From NCBI GenBank assembly GCA_964023205.1, contig OZ026841.1, forward strand, positions 32,502,399 through 32,566,398: a stretch of 64,000 nucleotides of DNA, read 5' to 3'. The translations under genes were made by a program, and so were the position numbers. Positions 37,656 to 48,166 of this stretch are shown here, piece by piece (positions within the stretch are counted from its first letter, which is position 1; each line of letters begins with the position of its first letter). The notes beneath the pieces were generated by a model. The model saw only the letters and a program-made list of their open reading frames with translations, was not told where the DNA came from and did no database searches. Source of the stretch: Lutraria lutraria (taxonomy: Eukaryota > Mollusca > Bivalvia > Venerida > Mactridae).

Positions 37656-38470
37656 CGGGATGTTTGGCAACCCTTGGCAAACCTTAAGTGAATCGGCCGA
37701 CTTATATAACTGAAAAATTCTTGCAAAACGGCGTTTCGCCCATGCAGTATAATATCTGTGATAATATCATTATGATTCGACAAAGAATCCGAACATTTCT
37801 ATGCAGTTACTTTTATTTCAACTTACAATGAATCTAAACGAATAATTTCATTTTCCCCTAACATGACGATCAAAATTGGATTTTTTAAAGCTTACTTAAT
37901 TTCAATTTAAATTGTTTATAAATACGAAGATTGGGAGCATTGTAATTACTCAAAATAATAAAAATTGACATTCACGTCCAACATAGAAGTTTTCAGTGTC
38001 TAGACTTTAATTAAATCAGTTCAACATATTACACCCTGGATCGATATATTTTGTTCAAAAGTTGAGATTGTCTTTCATTCATATATAGATTTGTTACATG
38101 TATATTATTACATACCCGTGCCGTTTTGGCCGTGCCATAAAAACGATATGGCACGACTGTGCATATAATATACGGAGCCGATTCACATAAATTATTCCTA
38201 CGCTGTTTGTCAACAAAATTTATATATAACTGCACAGGGGTAATGTTAAATTAATTTTAACAATTTGAGTAAGTAAAGACACTGTTTATATCGTTAGATA
38301 TGTTCACGCATTTATTATTTATGATGTTTCATAATGGAACTACATGTATTTTTTGCTCCTGATTAAAAAGCCTTGTTATGCATGTGTCACTCCTTTGTTA
38401 TTAGTATCAATGTCAAACATGTATGTTGGTTTTCGCTGTATTTTCAGGGTATGTGATAAAAAGAATATCA
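37656..38470. other. Unassigned AT-rich DNA
   Basis: A short palindrome GTGCCATAAAAACGATATGGCAC-like (8 bp arms) is at about 38131-38153. No gene is supported. Confidence 0.4.
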
Positions 38471-38474
38471 AATT

Positions 38475-38602
38475 CGTGTAGATTCCGTCTTGAATTTATT
38501 GAACTCGTTCAATAAAACTGTATAAAGCTCGCCAGAGGCTCGCTTCATACTGTTTATTCAATTCGTCCATTAAATTCAATATGGAATCCACACTCATTTA
38601 AT
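38475..38602. repeat. Near-palindromic element with about 50 bp arms
   Basis: The left arm starts GTGTAGATTCCGTCTTGAAT and ends AAAACTGTATAAAGC. The right arm is its imperfect complement, from GCTTCATACTG to GGAATCCACAC. The turn holds TCGCCAGAGGCTCG. The arms differ at several positions, so the palindrome is old. Confidence 0.8.
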
Positions 38603-38604
38603 AT

Positions 38605-38955
38605 CCTCTATTTATTATAGTTTTCTTATGTTTTACTTACACTGTATTAAAATATATATGTAAACTGGTGGAAGAAGATGAAATGTTCTGAATTACGTTG
38701 TCGTATTTTTGTAGCATCCTTCGTGATAATGCTGATAAATAAAAAATACTGAATATGCATTCAACAAGTTTCAAATGCTAAAACCTGTATTATCGCAATA
38801 CGTATAATGTATGAATATAAAACCAATATGCCCAGCAATATTCAAATTACAAATAAACAGGACATATCGAAAAGTAATTGGTATTCTGTAACTAAATGAT
38901 AAAGATAATAAAAGCGATCTTATAAATGGAAATTATGGTGTGTTTTTATTGAGTT
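38605..38955. other. Unassigned AT-rich DNA
   Basis: No supported feature. Confidence 0.4.
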
Positions 38956-38957
38956 AT

Positions 38958-39230
38958 GTTCGGTCCGTCCGCTCAGTCTGTTATGTAGAGCGTTAGGTCT
39001 ACGGACCAAGAACTCTTGTACCGGAACTCTAGGTGGCGTCTCTTGTTCTCCGTGGCGTCATTTGTCCACCATCACTGATTCAAGTGATTTGTACGGAGAA
39101 GTTGACAGTCATTTGTGGAGTACAGGGTTAGTGCCAGGACGGAATCCAGTAACTCTGGTAAGTCTACCTCCCCGCCAATAAATAACTGAAATAGTATTGA
39201 ATAAAGTTTTAAAACTCAAAAATAATAATA
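38958..39230 (+). mobile_element. tRNA-derived SINE, full length
   Basis: The head GTCCGCTCAGTCTGTTATGT with AGAGCGTTAGG is tRNA-like. The body contains ACGGAGAAGTTGACAGTCAT, GTGGAGTACAGG and AATCCAGTAACTCTGGTAAG, and the tail is CCCGCCAATAAATAACTGAA ending in AATAATAATA. It is the best preserved SINE in the window and gives the family layout. Confidence 0.85.
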
Positions 39231-39834
39231 GGCAGTTTACACTCTGTGGTTATTTTGATGATCTGCTTAGATTAACGGATGAGAAAATGTAAAAATTCAT
39301 TTCAGTTACATTACTTCGTAAGTCAGACGACCATTCAGTCAATCGTGCCATTCTAAATACTTGGAAATTAAGTTTATTAGTCCAGTTAGTTGGAATAATT
39401 TCATTCAGTTGACTGTTTAGTCGTTTCTAGTTGAATTCCCAATGAAATTCTTCAATACTTTCTCAATGGAATTGTAAGTGAGGCAATTTGAATAATTGAC
39501 CTCGATTACCAGAAAATTGAATAAAACGGCGAACATTTTACACTGTATATTTGTACCAAATCGGTTATTCGACTTATCTTGTTGGTACTATTTTAAGCCA
39601 GTCGAATTCAAATATCCCAATATACAGAGTTGCAAGACGATCATTGTCGTCATTTTATGCGCATTTAGGTCATCCGATGTATGTGGATGTATGCAGAATG
39701 GTTAGGCTACGGAAGAACATAACATTTCTTACAACTCAAACCCAAACCAAGCCTTATATATACAAAAGTATGAAATGGTGTACAGTGACGAATAGACGTT
39801 TAACAAGAACAACTATAACAAAACGTTATAGTTA
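39231..39834. other. Intergenic DNA with overlapping unknown open frames
   Basis: Two overlapping plus frames (39496-39705 and 39551-39835, the latter 94 codons) are the longest non-repetitive frames nearby. The longer one ends one base before the repeat at 39837. I find no domain, signal or splice context and do not call a gene. Confidence 0.3.
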
Positions 39835-39836
39835 GA

Positions 39837-40325
39837 CGAATTACAAGAAGCATTGGTTTAAGTTTTTTATATGAAGTTGATTTTTTTCATGAAAGATATT
39901 GACTGTATACTTAAATCATTCCTCCATTATGGAGAGTATAACATATTTACAAGTTATAGATAATACACATATTTTGAGTATTTGACAAATGAATATATTC
40001 ATGTATATAGTTCACATGTAGATGGTATTACCATACAATACATCAATGGAATAAAGTACACCATAAATACTACCAAATCCACCATAGTCTGATATGATAC
40101 CAACCACATTAAACTTACATCTAATGATGTTCCCGAATATTATGCCACGTTAACATCTACATTACTTACTTACGTTAGACGAACAGATTCAGTCAAACAT
40201 GGCAGGTAACGCGACGAATAGCCAGTCCAATGATTGACCAATCAAAAGTGACCGAAATCACCATTAGCCAATCAAATGGCCAGGATTAGCCAAACTAATT
40301 ATTCGCAAACAGCTATAACAAGTTA
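39837..40325 (+). mobile_element. Dispersed element, inverted relative to the copy at 47683
   Basis: ACGAATTACAAGAAGCA, ATATGAAGTTGATTTTTTTC, CTCCATTATGGAGAGTATAA, GTATTTGACAAATGAATA and CCAATCAAATGGCCAGGATT all recur in order on the minus strand at 48166-47705. The two copies differ by scattered substitutions and small indels. Confidence 0.8.
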
Positions 40326-41475
40326 AATGTTTGTACGTCGCAAAACCGCATCCGGCAGTTCAATACTAGAATGTGGCCTATGTAACATTTTTGAAGTTTC
40401 AGATCAAACGAACTTGTTATTTTGACTTAACTGATCCCGAAACTAAAGTGATCATCTACTCCATCAAAAATACAAGCCGTTGATGTTTCATGAATCTGGT
40501 CATATGGTTCTACAGTTCACGATGCACGAGGTACTCTATATGTAGTCCTTGTTTCCACCCTAAAATTAAAATCAGGGGAAACTATCACCTCGATGTATCA
40601 GACGTTGCAATATCTGCTGGGATGCATTTAAAATATTTAAATAAAGTCTCCAAAAATAATATACTCCGTTGTCTGAGGGTACGTTGTCGTAAAAACCTGG
40701 TATAACGGTCCCAAACATAGATTTTCAACTGTAAAGTGACCATCTATATCGAACCATTAAGTGACCGTCTATGTCGAACCAATTAATTAAGTCATCATTT
40801 CTCACCTGATCGGACATTTTTTGTATTGAGCTCCGAAATCGATATTTAATTAATGACAATTGCGTAAACAAGTCAGTGTCCACGCTCGCGATCATAAAAT
40901 TAGTCTGTGTGAATATGTTTATAATGCTTTAAGAATTTATTGTTTGTATAACAATGTGTATGCTCTATGATTATATAAACATGAGCAATCACAAATTGGA
41001 CAGTCGAGTATATTTGAACTAATGATGGACAAAATACCTTAAATGTGTCATATATACATGGTATAACAAACCAAACAGCAATTTTAGTTAGATCATTTAC
41101 TTTTAATTATACCGCAATGACACATACAAGGCTGACGAAAGCGCAATACATTTCCTTCTTTGTTAGATTTGACGACATGAGTGTCGGTTTTATTAAAGAC
41201 AATGTTTGAGTACACATGAAACATCCGATCATAGTTAAAACAATAGCAATATCAGGCTAGGAATGCGACCAGATGACATGAATACCTCCACTAAGCGCTA
41301 AGTCAAAGGGGCCATAACTCCTGTGAAATGTTTGGTTTTTAACGGAAATCAAAGTTGACATGTATTTTATTATCACACACTTTCATGTAGAAAATGAAAC
41401 CATTCTTATTTATTTAGTTATTTCATCGGATTTAACGCTATTTTCAACATAATATCAGTTATATCGTAGCGGATA
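40326..41475. other. Unassigned DNA with a short 25 bp duplication
   Basis: AAGTGACCATCTATATCGAA and AAGTGACCGTCTATGTCGAA follow each other at about 40733-40785. The 71-codon frame at 40490-40705 has no features. Confidence 0.4.
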
Positions 41476-41479
41476 GTCA

Positions 41480-41709
41480 TCCTAACCAGCTTCCCTGGAT
41501 TTATCTAGACTAAATACCATTCTATCCGTAAGGTACTACCAAGCTAGTAAAGCTACCCCACATAATTCAGAGGTGATTGACAATTCAAAATGGGATGTAA
41601 TATCTTAAGCCGAATTGGTCATGGACAGTGCGAGTCTCGCTCAGGCTTCGACCTCGCAACTTCTTGATCAGTAGACCAACGCTCTAACCACTGTGATAAC
41701 CGGGCGGGC
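41480..41709 (-). mobile_element. tRNA-derived SINE
   Basis: On the minus strand the head reads GCCCGGTTATCACAGTGGTT then AGAGCGTTGGTC (A box), with GAGGTCGAAGCCTGAGCGAG (B box) about 40 bp on. The body runs through GTAGCTTTACTAGCTTGG and CCTTACGGATAGAATGG. The T-arm pairs reasonably, but the attached body marks it as a SINE. Confidence 0.75.
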
Positions 41710-42110
41710 TTATATGAAATAAATCCATGAATTATGTATTGAGATCAAAATTTGAACGGACGGAAGGACGGACAGGGTGTCACTTTATGTCCTACCGCCG
41801 TATCCAATGGCGGGGCATGAAAATAACTCATGGCAACATATTATTCTTTGCCAATAAGATACTAGAAAATCGACGTTTTACGTATATTATGTAAAAATAT
41901 ATTTGTGTCTGAAAACTTTTTTTCCTTTTCTTTCAAACCGACAGTAACGTTGCAACAAGAATAAATAAGCAAGCTCTCAACTAACATTCAATGACCTCAT
42001 CGTCATAGGCTGGTGTAATTGGTAGCCAAATCCACATTTCTAAATAAGACGAGAAGGATAATATAACAGTCAAATTTAGATTATTTATAAATCGTTATAG
42101 TATATACTCA
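41710..42110. other. Unassigned intergenic DNA
   Basis: GAACGGACGGAAGGACGGAC at 41755 is a short low-complexity patch. No gene is seen. Confidence 0.4.
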
Positions 42111-42114
42111 GTAC

Positions 42115-42341
42115 CTGTTCATCGTTTCGGGTGTTGCCATGTCAATGTCGCTGCATATGACCAGAGCCAGAGAAAATATATCGTCTGTATTGCTATTGGA
42201 CATGTCGGTAAATATAAAGCCATCTCGCAACTGTCGAACGTTGTGTAAGTCAGATACCAACCTCATACATCGGCCTATCTGTGTAGAAAAGACCTGATCA
42301 CGGGATGCTCGAAACACCTCGAGCGCTACGCGGTGTCTTTC
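42115..42341 (-). CDS. Internal exon of an unknown minus-strand gene
   Basis: The minus frame is open from an acceptor (TCTATCTGCGTAG, AG at 42343-42342) to a donor (AACAG|GTACTG at 42114). The 227 bp exon starts in phase 0 with ERHRVALEVFRASRDQVF and ends TPETMNR plus two bases (phase 2). Composition is balanced and the translation looks globular, with DGFIFTDMSNSNTDDIFSLA in the middle. I do not recognise the family. Phase 0 matches the exon at 46977-47009. The next 3' exon was not found. Confidence 0.5.
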
Positions 42342-42595
42342 CTACGCAGATAGACCTCGTACTCGATCGATATCCTATACATAAATACCGTGTTCCGTAT
42401 CTTATAACATGATTAAATGATTATTACAACACACCGACGATCGCTCCAAAATGTAATAAACACAGCGAATTTCTCTAATAATTTATACATCGAAGTTCAA
42501 TTAGATCGAACAATTTTTCCTAAGTCCTTTGGTATAAAGAGTAGTAATTTATAGGTGATTGACATTGACGAGACGACAACGATATGAAACAGCTA

Positions 42596-42763
42596 CTAGT
42601 ATTCGGTGAATGTCACGTGATCATTGAGACTATTAGCGAGTCCGATTAACAACTTCAATAATACACAGTCTGTATGTACACATGAACACCACTTAAAAAG
42701 TAGTTTTGCTTCATCCTCAGTAATATAACACAATGCTTGATAGTGTACTAAATTCAACGCCAT
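42596..42763 (-). CDS. Small ORF of 55 residues, unknown
   Basis: The ATG at 42763 has a favourable context (GTAAACAAACATGG) almost identical to that of the exon at 47009. The product begins MALNLVHYQALCYITEDEAK, contains four cysteines, and stops with TAG. It lies in the intron of the minus-strand gene model. It may be an alternative first exon, a small peptide or chance. Confidence 0.3.
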   Translation of the reverse strand: MALNLVHYQALCYITEDEAKLLFKWCSCVHTDCVLLKLLIGLANSLNDHVTFTEY

Positions 42764-42863
42764 GTTTGTTTACTATAGTAGGATTGGATTCGGTTCGTTT
42801 ATTATCAGATGGGCAGATTCATTCCCGTCGATGTTTATCGAGCTCGCTCCATTCTTAGACTAT

Positions 42864-42960
42864 AAATAGCGACTGCGTCATCAAGCTAACACTAGTTGGT
42901 GTGAGTAACACGTGACCTCGCTCTATTTCTGTTTTGTTTATATCACGTGATGACCATTGC
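42864..42960. promoter_or_regulatory. TATA-like and paired CACGTG sites
   Basis: TATAAATA lies at about 42864, with CACGTG at about 42909 and TCACGTGATGACC at about 42942. A TTCGCGCAAGAAG site follows near 42994. The same pair of motif types (TCACGTGA and GCGCGAAA-like) stands just upstream of the minus-strand ATG at 47009. This suggests a promoter, but direction and target are not resolved. Confidence 0.3.
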
Positions 42961-43080
42961 GGATATTTCGGAATAGGCACTGTCACTAATCTGCTTCGCG
43001 CAAGAAGTTGCGATTTTTCATTGCCACTTAAAAATAAGCATTCCAGAGTGTACGACTTCCGTCGACGTACAATAAACAAA

Positions 43081-43110
43081 TACTCGTAAGTATAATTCGT
43101 CTAGAAAAAT
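43081..43110 (+). repeat. Solo end of the ACGAATTATAC element
   Basis: ACTCGTAAGTATAATTCGTC followed by TAGAAAA matches, inverted, the left edge of the copy at 47683. No further body is visible here. Confidence 0.5.
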
Positions 43111-44454
43111 AGTATTTACATTACTAACGTTTTGAGTCGCAGCTTTAATCAGACGGATGTTAAGAAGGTACTGAAATCGGGACGAGGCTTCCTTATTTAC
43201 GTTACGGTCTGTTTCATTATTTTACAGTAATGGGGCACATATAAACAGCAATGGCTTGTTGAAATAGCCAAATACGAATGTACTATTGTATGCTTCGAGG
43301 CACTTAGAACAAATCCAGTGTGTAACGATGTTAATGAAGAATAATGGATGTACAGCGGTGTTAATTGTCTTAAAACATGTTGATTCCATGATATTTCATT
43401 CGCATCAAATTATCTAAAATCTCTTCTTTCAGCTGACAAGTGACTTTCTGATTTATGGTTCTATCGTGTGTGGTGTGATGCAAAATTCAAGAAAATGTAA
43501 TGCATTTTAATTATTATTACTACATTATAACATCACAATAAAGATAAAAAAGAAAAAGGGAATTACCACGATGAAAAAAATCCAGGTCGACCACTACAAA
43601 CATTAACCAACCAATACGATTGTTAAAACATACATAGCAAGTACATACATAGATATTGTTTCAATCCAGTAGGTAAGAAGACCTTTGGGTCTTTACGTAT
43701 AAACACGTAATCAAACGTAATATACACGCGCATATACGTAATGCGATGAAGGCAAAGACCATTGAAATGAACACTCACATTATATACGACTATAGCAAGG
43801 AATAATAATTGCATTTACATCTGTAGTGATAATTTACGTACGTACAAACTATATGTAACAGAATACCCCAGATGAATACCACACTGCTAAATTAAATTAA
43901 AAGCCATAAAAGCACCTATCAAAAGGCATCACAAATCTAAAAGCAAATCACGATGCCTTCACAGAATGAACAGAAAAATCCAAACAAACAGAATAACCTA
44001 ACATCATAAAATAAGCAATTAACAAAACCTCTAGTATTTAGCATTTAACAAATAATTGATGTTCACCACTCAAACAATAATCCCAAAACAGAATAAGACA
44101 ATATCATACTCGTTATTGTTCAACATATCCCACAGAAAATGCCAACTAAATAAATGCTCTGCGTTCATTTATATTAAAACTAAATGTAAATAACTTTCTG
44201 CAGTTATTAACAAGTTCCAATTCTCCAAAATAATGGGTATATGATTGTATTTCTTGTAATTCATGTTAAAGGACGTGCAATATTAGATGTTCATTTTAAG
44301 AAATTAAATTAGAATAATGACAAAATATTTCAAAGACAACCTGTTGAAATAATAGCTTGCGATCTATTTCTACGATTTAGTATATTTCATAAACGGGATG
44401 TAAACAAGAGCTAATCTTGCAGAGACTTTGACATCACATTAACCAAATGTCAAG
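43111..44454. other. Unassigned AT-rich DNA, probably intron of the minus-strand model
   Basis: No exon, RNA or array was recognised. Confidence 0.35.
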
Positions 44455-44455
44455 A

Positions 44456-45319
44456 ATTTTCTTTTTAGATATACCGTAAAACCATGAAAGCCGGTGTAAC
44501 GTTTTAGGTTACCCCCCACACTATGTTGATTCTTTATGACGAAAACGTTTATATTTCAGGTTATAATTCATACTTAAATGATTCACAGTCAACATGGTTT
44601 ATTGACATATAATTCCTGTATTTCTAAACTGAATATACGCAATAATTATATGAAGCTATGGCATCCTATTAGGGTCATGGAGAGTACGCGCCTTTATTCA
44701 AATATATTAACAAAAAATGCAAGACATGGCCTGTGCAATCCCACACTTACTTGTGTTCAGAAAACCAACAATAGTTAATTGTTTTTATCTACTTTTTTGT
44801 CAAAATGATTCCATAATGAAGGAATGGACTTGTCAGTATATGACACCATTTGATTTCGTCGTATGATTTCATCATTAGGACCGCGTGTATTGTCTCATAT
44901 AACTGTAACACATGTATGCATTTATGTGTTTGAAATTGTAATCTCCTTATTCGTGTGCAAGCTCTCTTTTATTATGAATTTTCAAATTATTGCCCGGGGG
45001 TAATCTGAAAACGTTTTCAAAGCGCCCCAGGGGTAATCTGAAAACGTTTTCAAAGCACCCAGGGGTAATCTGAAAACGTTTTCAGATTACCGGGTAGGGC
45101 ATTTGAAAACGGAGGGGGTAATCTCAAAACGTTTTAGTTGTACCCCTCCCGGTAACTTAAAAACGTTTTTAAATTACCGGGGGTAATCTGAAAACGTTTT
45201 TAAGTTACCGGGGGTAATCTGAAAACGTTTTTAAGTTACCGGGGGGTAACCTGAAAAGGGGGGAGCTTGAAAACGTTACACCGGCTTTCATGGTTTTACG
45301 GTATATCTAAAAAGAAAAT
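44456..45319. mobile_element. Complete TIR element, 864 bp, with internal GGTAATCTGAAAACGTTTT repeats
   Basis: The first and last 50 bases are perfect inverted copies, containing GATATACCGTAAAACCATGA and GCCGGTGTAACG. Inside are the block TGATTCACAGTCAACATGGT (shared with 37324) and, at about 44990-45255, at least seven copies of GGTAATCTGAAAACGTTTT-type text in both orientations, making nested palindromes. No transposase is present. Perfect ends suggest recent activity or conversion. No clear target duplication was found. Confidence 0.9.
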
Positions 45320-45329
45320 CTGGAAGTGG

Positions 45330-45435
45330 TCCGGTTTTCAGGTGTTTTGTTAGTACCTTCCGAAAATATTGGTCCTTGAAAAAGTCCGATTTTCATAGAA
45401 TTCCGGTTTTCTGGGATTCCGGTTTTAAATCATCA
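45330..45435. repeat. CCGGTTTTC-rich repeat fragment
   Basis: GTCCGGTTTTCAGG, AAGTCCGATTTTCATAG, AATTCCGGTTTTCTGGG and ATTCCGGTTTT follow each other. The same vocabulary occurs in the element at 55145-55295. Confidence 0.6.
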
Positions 45436-45779
45436 CATAAATCCGCACAAAGATTAAAAAACGTTTATTCAATTAATTAAATGAATGTGAACAGGAACAA
45501 GGAAAGTGAATGCATGAGTTTATATACCCCAAAGCCTTTGACAATAATTCTTACTCCAGATTAATGATATCGTTTACGTGCTAGCGTTTCATTAAGTCGA
45601 CGAAATAGACAAATTACTCGTCTAAATGAGTCTCAGATCCGTATTGTTTGACATCTTAAATGAGTTGTTGATCATTAGTGATAACACGAAGGCAATACAG
45701 TCTCTCGGCTTCCTCTGAATATTGTTCCTCTCCACCATTATACGATGTGTTAAGGAAGTGAAAGGAACCCTAACAGAGC
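45436..45779. other. Unassigned intergenic or intronic DNA
   Basis: No supported feature. The minus open frame at 45622-45894 runs into the dispersed repeat that follows. Confidence 0.35.
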
Positions 45780-45782
45780 AAA

Positions 45783-45950
45783 AAAAATCAAAGTACTGAA
45801 AGTGCTCAAGGAAGCTGAACTCACACAGACTGGAACTGGAACCAGTTTGACATTTACAATGTGGATGAAGAAGTAGTACTTTGGTACGCATCAAAACGAA
45901 CGAGTGACGGCCATGGAAAGCTGAATTATCGGTCAGCTTCCATAAATACG
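45783..45950 (+). repeat. AAAGTACTGAAAGTG dispersed element
   Basis: It runs TCAAAGTACTGAAAGTGCTC, ACTGGAACCAGTTTGACA, GTACTTTGGTACGCATCAAA and GAGTGACGGCCATGGAAAGC, in the family order. Confidence 0.75.
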
Positions 45951-46976
45951 ATATTCAACTAATTAATCTTATTGTTTGGATAAGGTTCAGGGATAACTTG
46001 TTTTTGATATAACACAGAATAAAACATAACGAATCACTGAAGACCTGGACCCGAAGTAATGAAACCTGAAAACAGTCTCCGAGCTCAAGCCTTACTCCCA
46101 TTCTCAAATTATTATGATTGAAAATATAGAGCTGATCATGATTAATGTTTAAATACATTAATCAGATCTATTATACCACAATGCTAATATACATGTACCA
46201 ATATCATAGTCAAATCATAATAAACTTAGAAACATTAAAGTACAAGATGAGAAAATTGAAAGTCTCTAAACCGCTTGCTAGCTCCATCGTTTAGACATTC
46301 TCATTTGATCACCGATATCAGTTTGTTTTCGTTAAAGCATTTGAGATTTTTATAGCACACATAATCGGTAAAAGCTCAATAAATCCAAAGCATTTGATTA
46401 CAGTTACAATAAAAAACCAATTTTTATTTAAAACAATACTCCGGAAATTGCTTCCTTAGGTGATGTTTGAATTCTAATTGATATTGATCGTACGCACGGT
46501 GTCACCGACAAAATAAAGAACGAATTATAAAAATGAGTAATATAATCTTGTGAGATTCGTTCCTATAACCTCACCAAATATCCAACAGTGTCAATATGAT
46601 ACCCCGTGACCTGACGAGAAGTCAGCTTTTCCCATTCAAGACCCACTTTCACTTGCAATAAATTTATATAAGCATAACAATAGTATTTAAAAAAAAGATA
46701 AAAATATATTCACGTATGTATTAAAGTTATTCTTTATGGGACTGGTCCAGTTATTTTCGCGCAGTTTGAACCCACTCTGTTGGAAAACACCAACAGTATC
46801 ACTAACTGGATGTAACATCGTCTATATGTACATTAGGTTGTATCACGTGACAGTTGAACTAAACTCTACGTAAATGAATATGGTGCACATGAGAAATAAT
46901 CAATTCGATCAAATTATCTTGAGAATTGGTCTCAGTAACAAAGCATATCGAAGAAATTCAAGAACGACTCACTTAC
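45951..46976. other. Unassigned DNA, probably first intron of the minus-strand model
   Basis: TATCACGTGACAGTTGAAC at 46843 adds another E-box palindrome. No exon is recognised. Confidence 0.35.
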
Positions 46977-47009
46977 TGTACTCGTCAATCTGCTTTCAAC
47001 AACGTCCAT
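46977..47009 (-). CDS. First coding exon of the unknown minus-strand gene
   Basis: The ATG at 47009 lies in a good initiation context (AAACAAACATGG). Eleven codons (MDVVESRLTST) lead to a consensus donor ACA|GTAAGTGAG at 46976, phase 0. The next exon with an in-phase acceptor is 42341-42115, giving an intron of about 4.6 kb that carries the 864 bp TIR element. Upstream stand a TCACGTGA E-box and a TTTTGCGCGAAA E2F-like palindrome. The joined 86-residue start matches no family I recognise. Internal exons could have been missed. Confidence 0.45.
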
Positions 47010-47029
47010 GTTTGTTTTCCCTGATTTGA

Positions 47030-47075
47030 TCACGTGACCGGTCATGTGAAGCGTGATGATGTGTTTCGCGCAAAA
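47030..47075 (-). promoter_or_regulatory. E-box and E2F-like sites upstream of the minus-strand ATG
   Basis: GATCACGTGACC (about 47029-47040) and the palindromic TTTCGCGCAAAA (about 47062-47073) lie 20-65 bp upstream of the ATG at 47009 in minus-strand sense. E-box TCACGTGA is bound by bHLH-ZIP factors, and TTTSGCGC-type sites by E2F, in animals generally. No TATA box was seen here. Confidence 0.35.
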
Positions 47076-47680
47076 TTTAACTCTCTAGAGTGTTCATGGT
47101 AGGATATTATCAAAATTTCTACATTTTCGTTACCGTTTTAACAATTGCGCATTGAAATATTTTCAATCACGAATACTTTACCAAGTACCCAAATGTAACA
47201 TATTATGACATACAGGATCTTTAAGTTATCTTCTAATGTATAACAAACTCTTTGACAGGATTATCTAAATATTTTGTACCACCTATATTGCATTGTCCCT
47301 ACAACAAAATTGAAACCAAACTATCTACAAATACATGACACCCAATTACTTGTAAAAGGTCTCCAAACAATTATCTGTTTTCAGTAATTTCATGAATTAT
47401 TTCTATTTATTTAATCTATGAAATGTCTAAGAAGTATATTTTCCAATCTGCACCTTTTTTAGTATAAATTCCCAATAAAATCAACACCTGCAAACGAGTA
47501 AAATAATATGATCATATTGTTACAAAAAATATCTAAATCATTTTTTAACGTCTCAATTCTACAAAATATTAGCTGTCCATTTCAATCCTAGGACAACTCA
47601 CTTTAGGCCCATGTGTTCGAGTTGGTCTATTTCCCGAGGTATAAGTTATAAGGTTGGACTTAATGCAACAGACCGTTTTC
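47076..47680. other. Unassigned AT-rich DNA
   Basis: No supported feature. Confidence 0.4.
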
Positions 47681-47682
47681 TA

Positions 47683-48166
47683 GACGAATTATACTTATGA
47701 GTATTAGTTTATCATAGCTGTTGGCGAGTACATAGTGTAGTCTCTATTACTAGTTTGGCTAATCCAGGCCATCTGATTGGCTTATGGTGATGACTGAATC
47801 TATTAATAGTTGACAGGTAAGTAAACCATGAAGGCATTGTCTAGATAAGTTGTTGTGTGGCTATTTGAAGTTCAATGTGCGTGTATGATAGTGCTCAGAT
47901 TTATGGTGAATTCGTTAACATTTAGGGTAGATTCTATTTGATTGATGTAGGGTATGATATTACCATGTGCTCGTGAACTATGTACATGCATTTATTCATT
48001 TGTCAAATACTTATTGTTGTCATTATAATGTGTATTAGTCATATCATATAAATATTTTATACTCTCATTAATGGAGGATTGAATAAAATATACAATCAAT
48101 ATCCTTTATGAAAAAAGCAACTTCATACAAAAATCATAAACAAATATGCTTAATGTAATTCGTTTT
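47683..48166 (-). mobile_element. Inverted copy of the element at 39837, with short TIRs
   Basis: The left edge ACGAATTATAC and right edge GTAATTCGT are inverted copies, so this copy appears to keep both ends. The minus-strand body matches 39837-40325 throughout, including GGCCATCTGATTGGCTTATG on the plus strand. Confidence 0.75.

Noticed and set aside
39551..39835. 94-residue plus-strand frame
   Set aside because: Longest non-repetitive frame in its area but without recognisable features, and a second frame overlaps it.
41638..41709. Functional tRNA on the minus strand
   Set aside because: Good A and B boxes, but it continues directly into a SINE body.
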